Numbered from the stretch's first letter, positions 47,753 to 56,487 are shown. The stretch is 64,000 nucleotides of DNA from CBDHFF01 sp965262395 (GCA_965262395.1 OZ253531.1:1612001-1676000); one strand, 5' to 3'. The notes: generated by a model from the sequence alone, not told the origin. Made by a program: numbers and translations.

Positions 47753-48178
47753 GACATAGCAAGCATTGACTTAAATTTACTGTAAACATGGAGAAAAATA
47801 ATTAACTCGTACTATTATTGTTTACCAAGCGACATAGCAAGCATTGACTTAAATTTACTGTAAACATGGAGAAAAATAATTAACTCGCACTATTATTGTT
47901 TACCAAGCGACATAGCAAGCATTGACTTAAACTTACTGTAAACATGGAGAAAAATAATTAACTCGCACTATTATTGTTTACCAAGCGACATAGCAAGCAT
48001 TGACTTAAATTTACTGTAAACATGGAGAAAAATAATTAACTCGCACTATTATTGTTTACCAAGCGACATAGCAAGCATTGACTTAAATTTACTGTAAACA
48101 TGGAGAAAAATAATTAACTCGTACTATTATTGTTTACCAAGCGACATAGCAAGCATTGACTTAAATTTACTGTAAACA
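47753..48178. repeat. 78-bp tandem array derived from the 3' end of flgB
   Basis: Copies of gacatagcaagcattgac recur at 47753, 47831, 47909, 47987, 48065 and 48143, a strict 78-base period. The last copy lies inside flgB: it encodes the final residues (SKFKSMLAMSLGKQ) and the stop codon at 48127. The other five are copies of that gene end with 25 bases of adjoining sequence, each including the stop codon, placed downstream of the true gene end. Differences are few (aaattt or aaactt; cgtac or cgcac). Confidence 0.95.
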
Positions 48179-48501
48179 TCAGTAACTTTCCTATACTCTA
48201 TAACATTATAATCCATGTTAATAGTTTCATGATCGATATCAACATCGTTACCATTCAACTTCATCTCTGTGATTCTTGGAGTATATCTTTCAAAAGAAGC
48301 AGACGTGCCACTCGACATATGCTTATCATTCGTCTTGGCTACAGACACTTTCCTACGATCATTACTAATAAATTCTTTCATATTAAATGGCTTTAGATCC
48401 TTGGCTACATAACTATTAGTATTTGCATTAGCAACATTAGATGCAATAATATTCTGCTTACTAGAAAGATAAGACATCTTCGCATATATTAAATCAAACA
48501 T
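48127..48501 (-). CDS. flgB: flagellar basal-body rod protein FlgB
   Basis: A 124-residue proximal rod protein. The N-terminal rod motif is FDLIYAKMSYLSSKQNIIASNVANANTNSYVAKD, with the classic SNVANANT signature, and the C-terminus reads MDYNVIEYRKVTDVYSKF, typical of FlgB. The start is two bases after the iscX stop, so it belongs to the pdxJ-iscX-flgB direction of transcription. It is not followed by flgC and fliE as usual, but by the tandem copies of its own 3' end. Confidence 0.9.
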   Translation of the reverse strand: MFDLIYAKMSYLSSKQNIIASNVANANTNSYVAKDLKPFNMKEFISNDRRKVSVAKTNDKHMSSGTSASFERYTPRITEMKLNGNDVDIDHETINMDYNVIEYRKVTDVYSKFKSMLAMSLGKQ

Positions 48502-48502
48502 A

Positions 48503-48727
48503 TCAAATATTATCCTCTCTTAATTCCAACCATTCCATTTGTATACGCTCTAATATAGGTTCATTGGACAACTCTGGCTTATCACTGAATCCTTTCAGAC
48601 TACATATATACTTATGTAAATCTGTAAATCTCACCCATTGCACATCAACATCAGGATATTCTTCTTCCAATGCATCTACTATATCTTCTACGTCATTCCA
48701 TTTAAAATTACAAACCTTATCAGCCAT
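48503..48727 (-). CDS. iscX: Fe-S cluster assembly protein IscX
   Basis: A 74-residue acidic protein; FKWNDVEDIVDALEEEYPDVD and VRFTDLHKYICSLKGF match the IscX (YfhJ) family, which binds IscS and frataxin and modulates iron-sulfur cluster assembly. It ends LERIQMEWLELRED, also typical. It is separated from the isc genes and sits between pdxJ and flgB, one base before flgB. Confidence 0.92.
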   Translation of the reverse strand: MADKVCNFKWNDVEDIVDALEEEYPDVDVQWVRFTDLHKYICSLKGFSDKPELSNEPILERIQMEWLELREDNI

Positions 48728-48809
48728 ATATTACCTGTAGTAAACACAGCGCCATACTATCAAATACGCATATTATGTCAACTAACTTAATACAAGGAAA
48801 CAAGAGATA

Positions 48810-49565
48810 CTAAGCAACAGAATTGATCATTCTCAACATCTCTCTTACAGAAGTGCGTAGCCCTCTCAATAAAGAATCTGATATCAAAAAATGTCCTATG
48901 TGCAATCTGTTAATCTCAGATATATCAGATATGCCTCTCACAGTGCTAAAATTAAGTCCATGACCAGCATGACATTCCAATCCCATAGAAAGGATAAATT
49001 GTGCAGCGTTTCTAATTTGATATAAATGATTCATCGCAAGACTCATATTTCCTGAGCCAATAGCACGAGCATACGCCCCAGTATGCAGCTCAACAATATC
49101 TGCTTTACCTATAACAGCCGCATATTCATTGATATACCCTACATCAGGTTCTAAGAATAATGAAACCTTAATGCCCAAGCTTTTCAAATAATCAATATAA
49201 TTAGGCAACATAGGAAGCACTGAGACGTGAAGGCCGCCTTCTGTAGTTAGTTCTTCTCTTTTCTCTGGAACAAAACAAACATAAGCAGGTTTAACGTCAC
49301 TAGCAATTTTAACCATTTCATCCGTAGGAGCAATTTCCATACTAAGTTCTACATTAAGCATTTGGCGTAATAAATAAACATCTTCGTCCTTGATATGCCT
49401 TCTATCCTCTCTCAAATGGATAGTAATTCCACTTGCTCCACCTTGCACCGCCTCATTAGCCGCATCTAATAAATTAGGATACCCATCATCACGAACATTT
49501 CGCAATGTTGCAACATGATCTATATTTACATATAAAGATTTATTTGTGTAATGATTATTATCCAT
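48810..49565 (-). CDS. pdxJ: pyridoxine 5'-phosphate synthase
   Basis: TIM-barrel enzyme closing the pyridine ring in vitamin B6 synthesis, 251 residues from ATG 49565 (GAGGAA upstream; a TTG at 49586 is unlikely). Seen: YVNIDHVATLRNVR at the N-terminus, GASGITIHLREDRRHI, ELSMEIAPTDEM, CFVPEKREELTTEGG, EPDVGYI and VELHTGAYA, GLECHAGHGLNF and LHIGHFLISDS. First in the pdxJ-iscX-flgB direction. Confidence 0.95.
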   Translation of the reverse strand: MDNNHYTNKSLYVNIDHVATLRNVRDDGYPNLLDAANEAVQGGASGITIHLREDRRHIKDEDVYLLRQMLNVELSMEIAPTDEMVKIASDVKPAYVCFVPEKREELTTEGGLHVSVLPMLPNYIDYLKSLGIKVSLFLEPDVGYINEYAAVIGKADIVELHTGAYARAIGSGNMSLAMNHLYQIRNAAQFILSMGLECHAGHGLNFSTVRGISDISEINRLHIGHFLISDSLLRGLRTSVREMLRMINSVA

Positions 49566-49585
49566 ATAATTATTCCTCTGCTTCA

Positions 49586-49622
49586 ATTATTATAAATAAT
49601 ATACTATATTATTTATAATAAT
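49586..49622. repeat. perfect 18-bp-arm AT-only palindrome
   Basis: Arms of 18 bases (49586-49603 and 49605-49622) are perfectly complementary around the single base C at 49604. It covers the stop codon of the phosphatase gene and lies in the leader of pdxJ, just upstream of its ribosome-binding site. It could act as a hairpin between the two coding regions or as a protein site; there is no T-run for a classical terminator. Confidence 0.8.
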
Positions 49623-50766
49623 CACGATATAAATCATACGCTAGCTCTATTAAGCTATTTTCGATGTAGTTAATACGATATTTCTCGCTCTCTTGAATGA
49701 AACGATTATCTTCATCTCTACCAGTGATCACAAAGCGACCTGCTCTCATTCCTATATGACAGATTATAGTCTCCACTAAACTACTCCAGTCCACTTCTCC
49801 AGCTATAATATCTTCTTTTCTAGAAATCATTTCTATCCACTTATTTAATATCTCATAGATCACTATAAAGCCACCGGTTCTATCTTTACCATGGACACAA
49901 TTAACAGCAATTGGAACATCCATGCCATATTTCCTGTGTCTAGACAGCACATCTGTAAGCAGACTACCTAAATTACCAGCAATACTCCCTTGTTTCCATA
50001 ATTGATCGGACCATAAATGATCACTATCATCCTTACAAGATACAAATCTAGTAATCTCGTAAGAGTCATTACCATTATCAATAGTCCAAATCTCTTCACG
50101 GTAGAAGTCATGATCCACAATATTGAGTAAGTGAACTGAATAATTATCTACATTTATATCTGTAAATTTATCTGGAGATATATTGAATCTGGGCGTTATA
50201 AAACGTATATCTTCTAAATATATATCATCCTTCTCTTGCACAAAAATACTGGCATCTAATATATCAACAACCTCATTAGTTTTCTTATTATAAACAAATT
50301 TTCTGCGCACAATCTGCTTATCTAACGTGCTTTCATTGGCAACTTGTACAATAATACGAGAACCAGAGCTAATAACAAACGACCAGTATAATTCTGTCAT
50401 TTCCTTTTCAGAAAGTAAAAATCTATTATCACCCAAATTTGGTAAGACCGTTCCTTCAGAAGCGATATACTGTATAGTAGTACCACCATTCTCAGCAAAA
50501 GAGAATTTATTGGCACCATAAAATTTTCCCTTATACTTGCCAACACTCAAAGTAACCAGATTATCGTCGACAATATCAAGATCCCCACTTGTTCTAAACC
50601 AGAAACGAGTCAGCAATAAATATTTCTTACGCAAATGATCATTGAGCATATTCGCTATATTGTCATTAGCATAATCGGTAATAATGCGATCATCCCATCC
50701 AGCAAAATTTTCTGGCCTTACAAGATCACAAAACTTATTGTCAGTACAAGTATATCTCAAAACCAC
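49609..50766 (-). CDS. eukaryotic-like protein tyrosine phosphatase
   Basis: A 385-residue soluble protein with a GTG start behind AAGGA. The order of blocks follows classical tyrosine phosphatases: IQYIASEGTVLPN with LYWSFVIS (the YIATQGP...FWxMVWE region, residues 98-131), SRIIVQVAN, the YSVHLLNIVDH strand, the acid loop KDDSDH with probable general acid Asp249 (the usual WPD is DSD here), and the P-loop VNCVHGKDRTGG with nucleophile Cys290 and Arg296. The GKDRTG form is also seen in bacterial phosphoinositide phosphatases, so the substrate could be phosphotyrosine or a phosphoinositide. No signal peptide; secretion as an effector is inferred from its eukaryotic-like nature. Confidence 0.8.
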   Translation of the reverse strand: MVLRYTCTDNKFCDLVRPENFAGWDDRIITDYANDNIANMLNDHLRKKYLLLTRFWFRTSGDLDIVDDNLVTLSVGKYKGKFYGANKFSFAENGGTTIQYIASEGTVLPNLGDNRFLLSEKEMTELYWSFVISSGSRIIVQVANESTLDKQIVRRKFVYNKKTNEVVDILDASIFVQEKDDIYLEDIRFITPRFNISPDKFTDINVDNYSVHLLNIVDHDFYREEIWTIDNGNDSYEITRFVSCKDDSDHLWSDQLWKQGSIAGNLGSLLTDVLSRHRKYGMDVPIAVNCVHGKDRTGGFIVIYEILNKWIEMISRKEDIIAGEVDWSSLVETIICHIGMRAGRFVITGRDEDNRFIQESEKYRINYIENSLIELAYDLYRDYYK

Positions 50767-50802
50767 AATTTATCCTTATGTATAATTATTGTATAATAGA
50801 AC

Positions 50803-51303
50803 GCCACAAGCAATATTCAACTAATATAACTTAGATGCTTAGCTATAGTTCATATATCCACAGAATATTAAATAATACCTAAAAATGCCACAAGCAATAT
50901 TCAACTAATATAACTTAGATGCTTAGCTATAGTTCACATATCCACAGAATATTAAATAATACCTAAAAATGCCACAAGCAATATTCAACTAATATAACTT
51001 AGATGCTTAGCTATAGTTCACATATCCACAGAATATTAAATAATACCTAAAAATGCCACAAGCAATATTCAACCAATATAACTTAGATGCTTAGCTATAG
51101 TTCACATATCCACAGAATATTAAATAATACCTAAAAATGCCACAAGCAATATTCAACCAATATAACTTAGATGCTTAGTTATAGTTCATATATCCACAGA
51201 ATATTAAATAATACCTAAAAATGCCACAAGCAATATTCAACCAATATAACTTAAATGCTTAGCTATAGTTCATATATCCACAGAATATTAAATAATACCT
51301 ACC
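50803..51303. repeat. 84-bp tandem array, 6 copies, with DnaA-box-like site
   Basis: Copies of gccacaagcaatattcaac start at 50803, 50887, 50971, 51055, 51139 and 51223. Each carries atatccaca (first at 50854-50862, then every 84 bases), one mismatch from the DnaA box ttatccaca, followed by very AT-rich sequence. Copies differ by scattered transitions (cat/cac, aact/aacc). The array lies between the phosphatase gene and rho, both on the minus strand. Confidence 0.95.
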
Positions 51304-51458
51304 CGAAAGTGTAGATAAAGAAATATTTCTCTATACTGCCTATTCTTCAACTGTATAACATGAAACTAAACTAAACTTAGCATAATCGTCTTTGCCAGAG
51401 CCAACCATTCAAACATCATAACTAAATCATGATCTCAAGCAAAAACTTATACAGATTA
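51304..51458. other. spacer downstream of rho
   Basis: About 155 bases between the array and the end of rho. No clear hairpin terminator or gene. Confidence 0.35.
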
Positions 51459-53180
51459 TTAATATGTATTAACTTTCTTATCAGATGCACTATTCATAGA
51501 TTCAAAGAAATCTGCATTATTTTTAGTAGATTTAAGTTTATCTATTAAAAATTCCATAGACTCAATAACACCCATAGGGTTAAGTATACGACGTAATACC
51601 CACATCTTTGTTAGTACATCCTTATCAACAAGCAACTCTTCTTTCCTAGTTCCAGATTTTGTGACATCTATTGCAGGGAATATACGCTTATCAGCCAATT
51701 TTCTCTCTAAAATAATTTCACAATTACCCGTACCTTTGAATTCTTCAAATATAACCTCATCCATACGAGAACCAGTATCTATTAAAGCTGTAGCAAGAAT
51801 TGTTAGTGAACCAGCATCTTCAATATTACGAGCTGCACCAAAAAATCTTTTTGGGCGCTGCAACGCATTAGAATCAACTCCACCAGTTAATACCTTGCCA
51901 GATGCAGGTACAACGGTATTATATGCTCTAGCCAATCTGGTTATAGAATCAAGTAAGATTACTACATCTTTACCCATTTCAACCATTCTTTTTGCTCTTT
52001 CAACAACCATCTCTGCCAGCTGTACATGACGACTAGCCGGTTCATCAAATGTTGAACTAACAACTTCACCCTTAACTGATCTCATCATATCAGTCACTTC
52101 TTCTGGGCGTTCATCAATCAGAAGAACCATAAGATGAACATCTGGATGATTAGTGGTTATGGAATGCGCAACCTGCTGCATCAGAACTGTCTTTCCTGTT
52201 CTAGGTGGAGCTACAATCAACGCACGCTGTCCTTTCCCTAATGGAGCAGTTAGATCAATAACTCGTTGACTCAGTCCTATAGATGTATCCACAGAGTTAA
52301 TCTCTAACTCAAGTTTCTGATCGGGATACCATGGGGTTAAATTATCAAAATGAACATTGGTTCGATTATATTCATCTGAATCTACAGATACTCCATTAAC
52401 ATGCGTCACATTCACTAAAGAACAATAACGTTCTCCACCACGCTCTCCGCCATTTGCAGGTGGCTTGATTTCACCAAATACATGGTCCCCTCTTTTCATC
52501 CCAGAACGACGTTTTTGCAAGGGAGAAACATAAATATCATCTGCACCAGGTACATAATTATTATGCGGGCATCTAAGAAAAGCAAAGCTATTGTTAATAA
52601 CTTCAACCATACCACCACCAACAATTTTCGCACCACGTTTGCTTTTAATGACTGCACAACGCATCTCTTGCACTGACATTCCAGAAGTATTGTTAATCCC
52701 TAATTCCTTGGCTATCTCAATTAGTCTTTTAGGGCTTTCCTGCTGTAAAACTGTAAGATCAACAATTTCACTAGGTTCAACTTTCTGTGCATCTGCCATA
52801 GGTCTTGATTGAGTTCTTTCATCTTGTTGCCTTGGTCTTTTAGGTACATTTTCCCGCACCTGATCGCCTGATTTCTGCTGAGTACTTGTTAAATCATTAA
52901 GGTATTTGTCGTACTCCTTAAATGGATCTTGATCTTTATCTTGTTCTTCAGATGATTGAATATTACCAGGGGCTTCTGCTGTAGCTTCATTAGCTTCTAC
53001 ATTAATTTGCTCACCTCCAAAATCAAAATTCAATGGTAAATCTGATGACACAGTATCTTTATCATCATCTGCCCCTCTTGGGGCACGGAACTTTCTGTTC
53101 CCTACACTTCTTTTGCTATAACCGCTACCTACCCTAGAATCGTTAGACGCAGGAGAGTTACTAAAACTACTATGAGACAT
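51459..53180 (-). CDS. rho: transcription termination factor Rho
   Basis: Hexameric RNA-dependent ATPase, 573 residues from ATG 53180 (AAGG upstream; an earlier ATG gives a hydrophobic leader unlike Rho). An N-terminal extension of about 150 residues is Ser/Asp/Glu/Gln-rich and disordered. Then the Rho N-terminal helix region (LIEIAKELGI), the cold-shock-like RNA domain (FLRCPHNNYVPGADDIYVS), Walker A APPRTGKT, Walker B region LLIDERPEEVTDM, and the Q/R loops (SITRLARAYN, GAARNIEDAGSLT). Fully intact. Confidence 0.96.
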   Translation of the reverse strand: MSHSSFSNSPASNDSRVGSGYSKRSVGNRKFRAPRGADDDKDTVSSDLPLNFDFGGEQINVEANEATAEAPGNIQSSEEQDKDQDPFKEYDKYLNDLTSTQQKSGDQVRENVPKRPRQQDERTQSRPMADAQKVEPSEIVDLTVLQQESPKRLIEIAKELGINNTSGMSVQEMRCAVIKSKRGAKIVGGGMVEVINNSFAFLRCPHNNYVPGADDIYVSPLQKRRSGMKRGDHVFGEIKPPANGGERGGERYCSLVNVTHVNGVSVDSDEYNRTNVHFDNLTPWYPDQKLELEINSVDTSIGLSQRVIDLTAPLGKGQRALIVAPPRTGKTVLMQQVAHSITTNHPDVHLMVLLIDERPEEVTDMMRSVKGEVVSSTFDEPASRHVQLAEMVVERAKRMVEMGKDVVILLDSITRLARAYNTVVPASGKVLTGGVDSNALQRPKRFFGAARNIEDAGSLTILATALIDTGSRMDEVIFEEFKGTGNCEIILERKLADKRIFPAIDVTKSGTRKEELLVDKDVLTKMWVLRRILNPMGVIESMEFLIDKLKSTKNNADFFESMNSASDKKVNTY

Positions 53181-53392
53181 AACAAACAACCTTCTATAAA
53201 AATATGAGAATATGAAAATATAAGTAAAATAAAAATACACCTGAATTGGAGTAAAATAAATATTTTAAAGTATTGAAACTAGACAGACTCATCCCCTCAA
53301 CGGGTCTCGAAGAAAAATTTAAACCTCTTGGAGTCGGTTCAACTATAGTATTATAATACAGATATTGCAACACCTATTTTTATACAACATCA
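53181..53392. other. divergent spacer between rho and ybeY
   Basis: About 210 bases holding both leaders. It contains a GC-richer stretch near 53290-53310 but no clear attenuator can be drawn with confidence. Confidence 0.35.
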
Positions 53393-53866
53393 ATGAACAT
53401 TATAATAAGAGTGGACAATGATCAGTGGCAAAGGCACCTAGTTAACCTGGATACTGAAAGGATCACATCAACAATCAAAGAATATACTAAAGCTTACACC
53501 AATGGAGATATCACTGTATTATTCACTGATAACAATCAAATAAAAATCTTGAATAATAATTTTCGTGGTAAAAATGCACCTACAAACGTTCTTTCATTTC
53601 CATTTAATGATGACGATGGCATGATGGAACTTATAGAAGGAGTGAGGTATCTAGGGGACATAGCAATAGCTTTGGAGACAATAGAGTCAGAAGCTGAAAC
53701 AGCTCAAATATGTGTTTTAAATCACACAATACATATGATTACACATGGAATCTTACATATATTGGGGTATGACCATATGAATGATGCAGAAGCAAATATC
53801 ATGGAATCACTTGAAATTAAAATCCTCAACGATTTAGGAATAAAGAACCCATATCAGAACATATAG
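53393..53866 (+). CDS. ybeY: endoribonuclease YbeY
   Basis: Zinc-dependent single-strand RNase involved in 16S rRNA maturation and 70S quality control; 157 residues. The zinc motif HGILHILGYDH supplies His118, His122 and His128. Also seen: RGKNAPTNVLSFPF and YLGDIAIA. No phoH or CBS-domain gene accompanies it here, although these often sit beside it in other bacteria. Confidence 0.94.
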   Translation: MNIIIRVDNDQWQRHLVNLDTERITSTIKEYTKAYTNGDITVLFTDNNQIKILNNNFRGKNAPTNVLSFPFNDDDGMMELIEGVRYLGDIAIALETIESEAETAQICVLNHTIHMITHGILHILGYDHMNDAEANIMESLEIKILNDLGIKNPYQNI

Positions 53867-53903
53867 CTTCAGGCAACCTACATATTTTACTAGAGGAAAC
53901 ACA

Positions 53904-54027
53904 TTCGAAAATAGAGCTTAAAACAAGACCAGCTATGAATCAGAACAGTTACTTAGAAAGTATATTTCGAAAATAGAGCTTAAAACAAGATCAACTATGA
54001 ATCAGAACAGTTACTTAGAAACTATAT
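53904..54027. repeat. 62-bp tandem duplication
   Basis: Two copies beginning ttcgaaaatagagcttaaaa at 53904 and 53966 differ at few positions (gaccag or gatcaa). Located between the convergent ybeY and dut genes. Confidence 0.88.
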
Positions 54028-54056
54028 AATTTGTTAATAATTCTACTTCCTATGCT

Positions 54057-55479
54057 CTATTGAGAGTCAGTAGTAGAATCAGCAGAGTCAGTAGTAGAAT
54101 CAGCAGAGTCAGTGGTAGAATCAGCAGAGTCAGTAGTAGAATCAGCAGAATCAGTAGTCAGTAGTAGAATCAGCAGAGTCAGTGGTAGAATCAGCAGAAT
54201 CAGTAGTAGAGTCAGTAGTAGAATCAGCAGAATCAGTAGTAGATTCAGCAGAGTCAGTAGAATCAGTAGTAGATCAGCAGAGTCAGTGGTAGAATCAGCA
54301 GCAGAGTCAGTAGTAGAATCAGCAGAGTCAGTAAAACCAGTAGAACCAAAGCCTCCTTCGTCTCTTTTAGTCTTCTCAAGCTCTGTCACTTCATTAAATT
54401 GAACCTTAGTAATTGGTGCAATAACCATCTGTGCTACACGCATGCCGTCAGTAACAATAAATTCTTCTTTTCCATGGTTAACTAGAAGAATTTTTAATTC
54501 TCCACGATAATCAGAATCAACTGTTCCTGGAGAGTTGAACACAGCAATGCCATAAGCATCTGCCAAGCCAGATCTAGATCTGATTTGAGCTTCAGTGCCG
54601 AAAGGAAGCTCAATTTTAAGACCAGTGGGAATTAGCACTCTGTCGCCAGACAGTAATTTAATATCTTCAAGAATTCTAGCTTTTAAATCTACTCCCGAAC
54701 TACCGTCAGTAGCATATTCAGGAACAGAAACGCTTTTATCCATTTTAACAAAATTAACGATCTTACTTCTAAAAGGACGAGGAGCTCCTTCACTTCTGGA
54801 ATCAGGTCTTCTGCTTCCGAATCCACGGTCACGATCGCCAGAATTAAATCCTCTGTCAGAGCTACCGAATCTTCTATTGCTCCCACCACCTGCATGGCTA
54901 CCAGCATTGTAATCAGAAGAAGAATCAGATCTTCTACCTCTATATCCACCTTCGCTAGAAGAATCAGATCTTCTGTCTCTATATCCACCTTCGCTAGAAG
55001 AATCAGATCTTCTGCCTCTATATCCACCTTCGCTAGAAGAATCAGATCTTCTGCCTCTATATCCACCTTCGCTAGAAGAATCAGATCTTCTGCCTCTATA
55101 TCCACCTTCGCTAGACGAGTCAGATCTTTTGCCTCTATATCCACCTTCGCTAGAAGAATCAGATCTTTTGCCTCTATATCCACCTTCGCTAGACGAGTCA
55201 GATCTTTTGCCTCTATATCCACCTTCGCTAGACGAAGTCAGATCTTTTGCCTCTATATCCACCTTCGCTAGACGAATCAGATCTTTTGCCTCTATATCCA
55301 CCTTCGCTAGACGAGTCAGATCTTTTGCCTCTATATCCACCTTCACTAGACGAATCAGATCTTTTGCCTCTATATCCACCTTCGCTAGAAGAATCTCTTC
55401 TATTACCCTCGTTGAATCTACTGTCACTGCCTGATGAATAGGTAACATCACCCTCATTGCTGAAACCTAAATATGACAC
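54057..55479 (-). CDS. dut: dUTPase flanked by repeats, with frameshifts
   Basis: The conserved core (about 54340-54775) carries all five dUTPase motifs: SSGVDLKA, PTGLKIELP, RSRSGLADAYG with SPGTVDSDYRGE, RVAQMVIAP and DEGGFGSTG. Before it lie twelve 13-residue repeats of the type RSDSSSEGGYRGK/R, then a Gly/Arg/Ser-rich linker; after it lie 7-residue repeats of the type TDSADST. The natural start is GTG 55479, but an extra A near 55235 within the repeats shifts the frame, so the two halves lie in different frames; the uninterrupted downstream frame begins near 55457 out of phase. In the tail the frame is lost and regained, giving a Leu-rich stretch. dUTP hydrolysis is likely if expressed; the repeats are not part of normal dUTPases. 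Confidence 0.85.
54060..54335. repeat. 21-bp coding repeats at the 3' end of dut
   Basis: Units of the form tcagtagtagaatcagcagag encode Thr-Asp-Ser-Ala-Asp-Ser-Thr on the minus strand. Length changes, including a lost A near 54273 and extra bases near 54155, shift the frame in the middle of the array and restore it near the end. Confidence 0.88.
54915..55397. repeat. 39-bp coding repeats in the N-terminal part of dut
   Basis: Twelve 39-base units encode the 13-residue repeat RSDSSSEGGYRGK/R on the minus strand. Eleven keep phase; one unit has gacgaagtca where the others read gacgagtca or gacgaatca, a single-base insertion at about 55235. Confidence 0.93.
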
Positions 55480-55560
55480 AAATCCCCCGTAAATGTAATT
55501 GTTATAATACCAATGATAATGTTATAGTATGCATTGCTTATTTAATCAATTGAAATATTT

Positions 55561-55995
55561 ATGAAATGTCGGTTGTCACTCTTATGCATCGCACTTTTTC
55601 TTAGCAGTTGTGTAATGAAACCTGAATACTATGATGAGCAATTAAAACAATTAATACACATAGACGATTTATTGTTAAATTGGGGAGAGCCAAATAAAAT
55701 TATCAAGATGTCTAATGAAAATCTTATCTATGAATATAATTATTCACCACTTGCTGGACTAGGGAATAGATATGAAGTAGTACCCACGAATACTTTTACC
55801 TCCAAACAAAGCGAATCCAAAGGTTCGTCTGAAAGAAAATCCCATAATACAGAAAGGCGCACCACTTACAAACCAGTTTTTGTAACACAGGATTGTGTTA
55901 CAAGATTTGTAATACACAAGGAGAACGGCCTAATTCTTAAACATAGCTTCACTGGCAGAGATTGTGTGGCACGTAAAATCAAGGAAGAAAAATGA
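55561..55995 (+). CDS. small lipoprotein
   Basis: A 144-residue protein with a short signal peptide and lipobox: LSLLCIALFLSSC, lipidated at Cys17. The mature part begins with a short helix and LLLNWGEPNKIIKMSNENLIYEYNY, a W-G-x-P segment seen in several small envelope lipoproteins with a BamE-like fold, then a Ser/Lys-rich linker and a C-terminal strand region with two Cys (TQDCVTRF, GRDCVARK) that could form a disulfide. Exact family not recognised; an outer-membrane-associated role is likely. Confidence 0.7.
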   Translation: MKCRLSLLCIALFLSSCVMKPEYYDEQLKQLIHIDDLLLNWGEPNKIIKMSNENLIYEYNYSPLAGLGNRYEVVPTNTFTSKQSESKGSSERKSHNTERRTTYKPVFVTQDCVTRFVIHKENGLILKHSFTGRDCVARKIKEEK

Positions 55996-56020
55996 ATGAG
56001 TTAACCTCAGATACAAAATA

Positions 56021-56050
56021 TTGACAGCTATATTAAAGATTATGTATAAT
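56021..56050 (+). promoter_or_regulatory. strong sigma70-type promoter
   Basis: Perfect TTGACA (56021-56026) and perfect TATAAT (56045-56050) with an 18-base spacer, 30 bases before the ATG at 56080. The best promoter match in the window. Confidence 0.82.
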
Positions 56051-56079
56051 ACTAATAAATTAATATTATAGGTAATTAC

Positions 56080-56487
56080 ATGGATAGCACATCAAAAAGA
56101 AATAGCCCGGTTAACACAGATAGGCCCGCTGCTACACCTACTCCTGCTGCTACACCTACTCCTGCTGCTGGTCATTCTAGTACTGCTGGTAGTGTTGCTG
56201 CCCCAAAATCATTATATTTACCTGGGTTACAACAAGCATTTGATAATGCGTGCACTGCTTATCCAGTATACGCATTGGGCGTATGCTGGTTTTCCTTTCT
56301 TAATGCAAGTAGAGATATCTATCAAGAAGCAAAAAGAGCCGGAAACATGGACATCCTCTCACTTCCTGGAACAATAATATATGAAGCAGGACAATGTCTC
56401 GGATTTTCTTCTGAAAGAACAGAGGAACATCACAGTGCAAGTGGAGAGGGAAACTGTCGCAGGATTATAGAGTCATACAATGGTTAA
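56080..56487 (+). CDS. hypothetical protein with Pro/Ala/Thr repeat
   Basis: A 135-residue protein behind a near-perfect promoter. Residues 17-30 repeat AATPTP twice, giving a flexible Pro/Ala/Thr linker; residues 50-85 contain a moderately hydrophobic segment (CTAYPVYALGVCWFSFL) and four Cys are spread through the body. No clear signal peptide. Family not recognised. Strong promoter and small size suggest an abundantly made product; function unknown. Confidence 0.55.
   Translation: MDSTSKRNSPVNTDRPAATPTPAATPTPAAGHSSTAGSVAAPKSLYLPGLQQAFDNACTAYPVYALGVCWFSFLNASRDIYQEAKRAGNMDILSLPGTIIYEAGQCLGFSSERTEEHHSASGEGNCRRIIESYNG

Noticed and set aside
45171..51303. The arrays of about 80 bp considered as CRISPR arrays
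   Set aside because: Units are contiguous and nearly identical over their whole length, with no alternation of short constant repeats and variable spacers, and no cas gene is present.
54689..55434. Long open frames in other phases and on the plus strand across the dut repeats
   Set aside because: A 39-bp repeat whose length is a multiple of three keeps all frames open; these are repeat artefacts, not genes.
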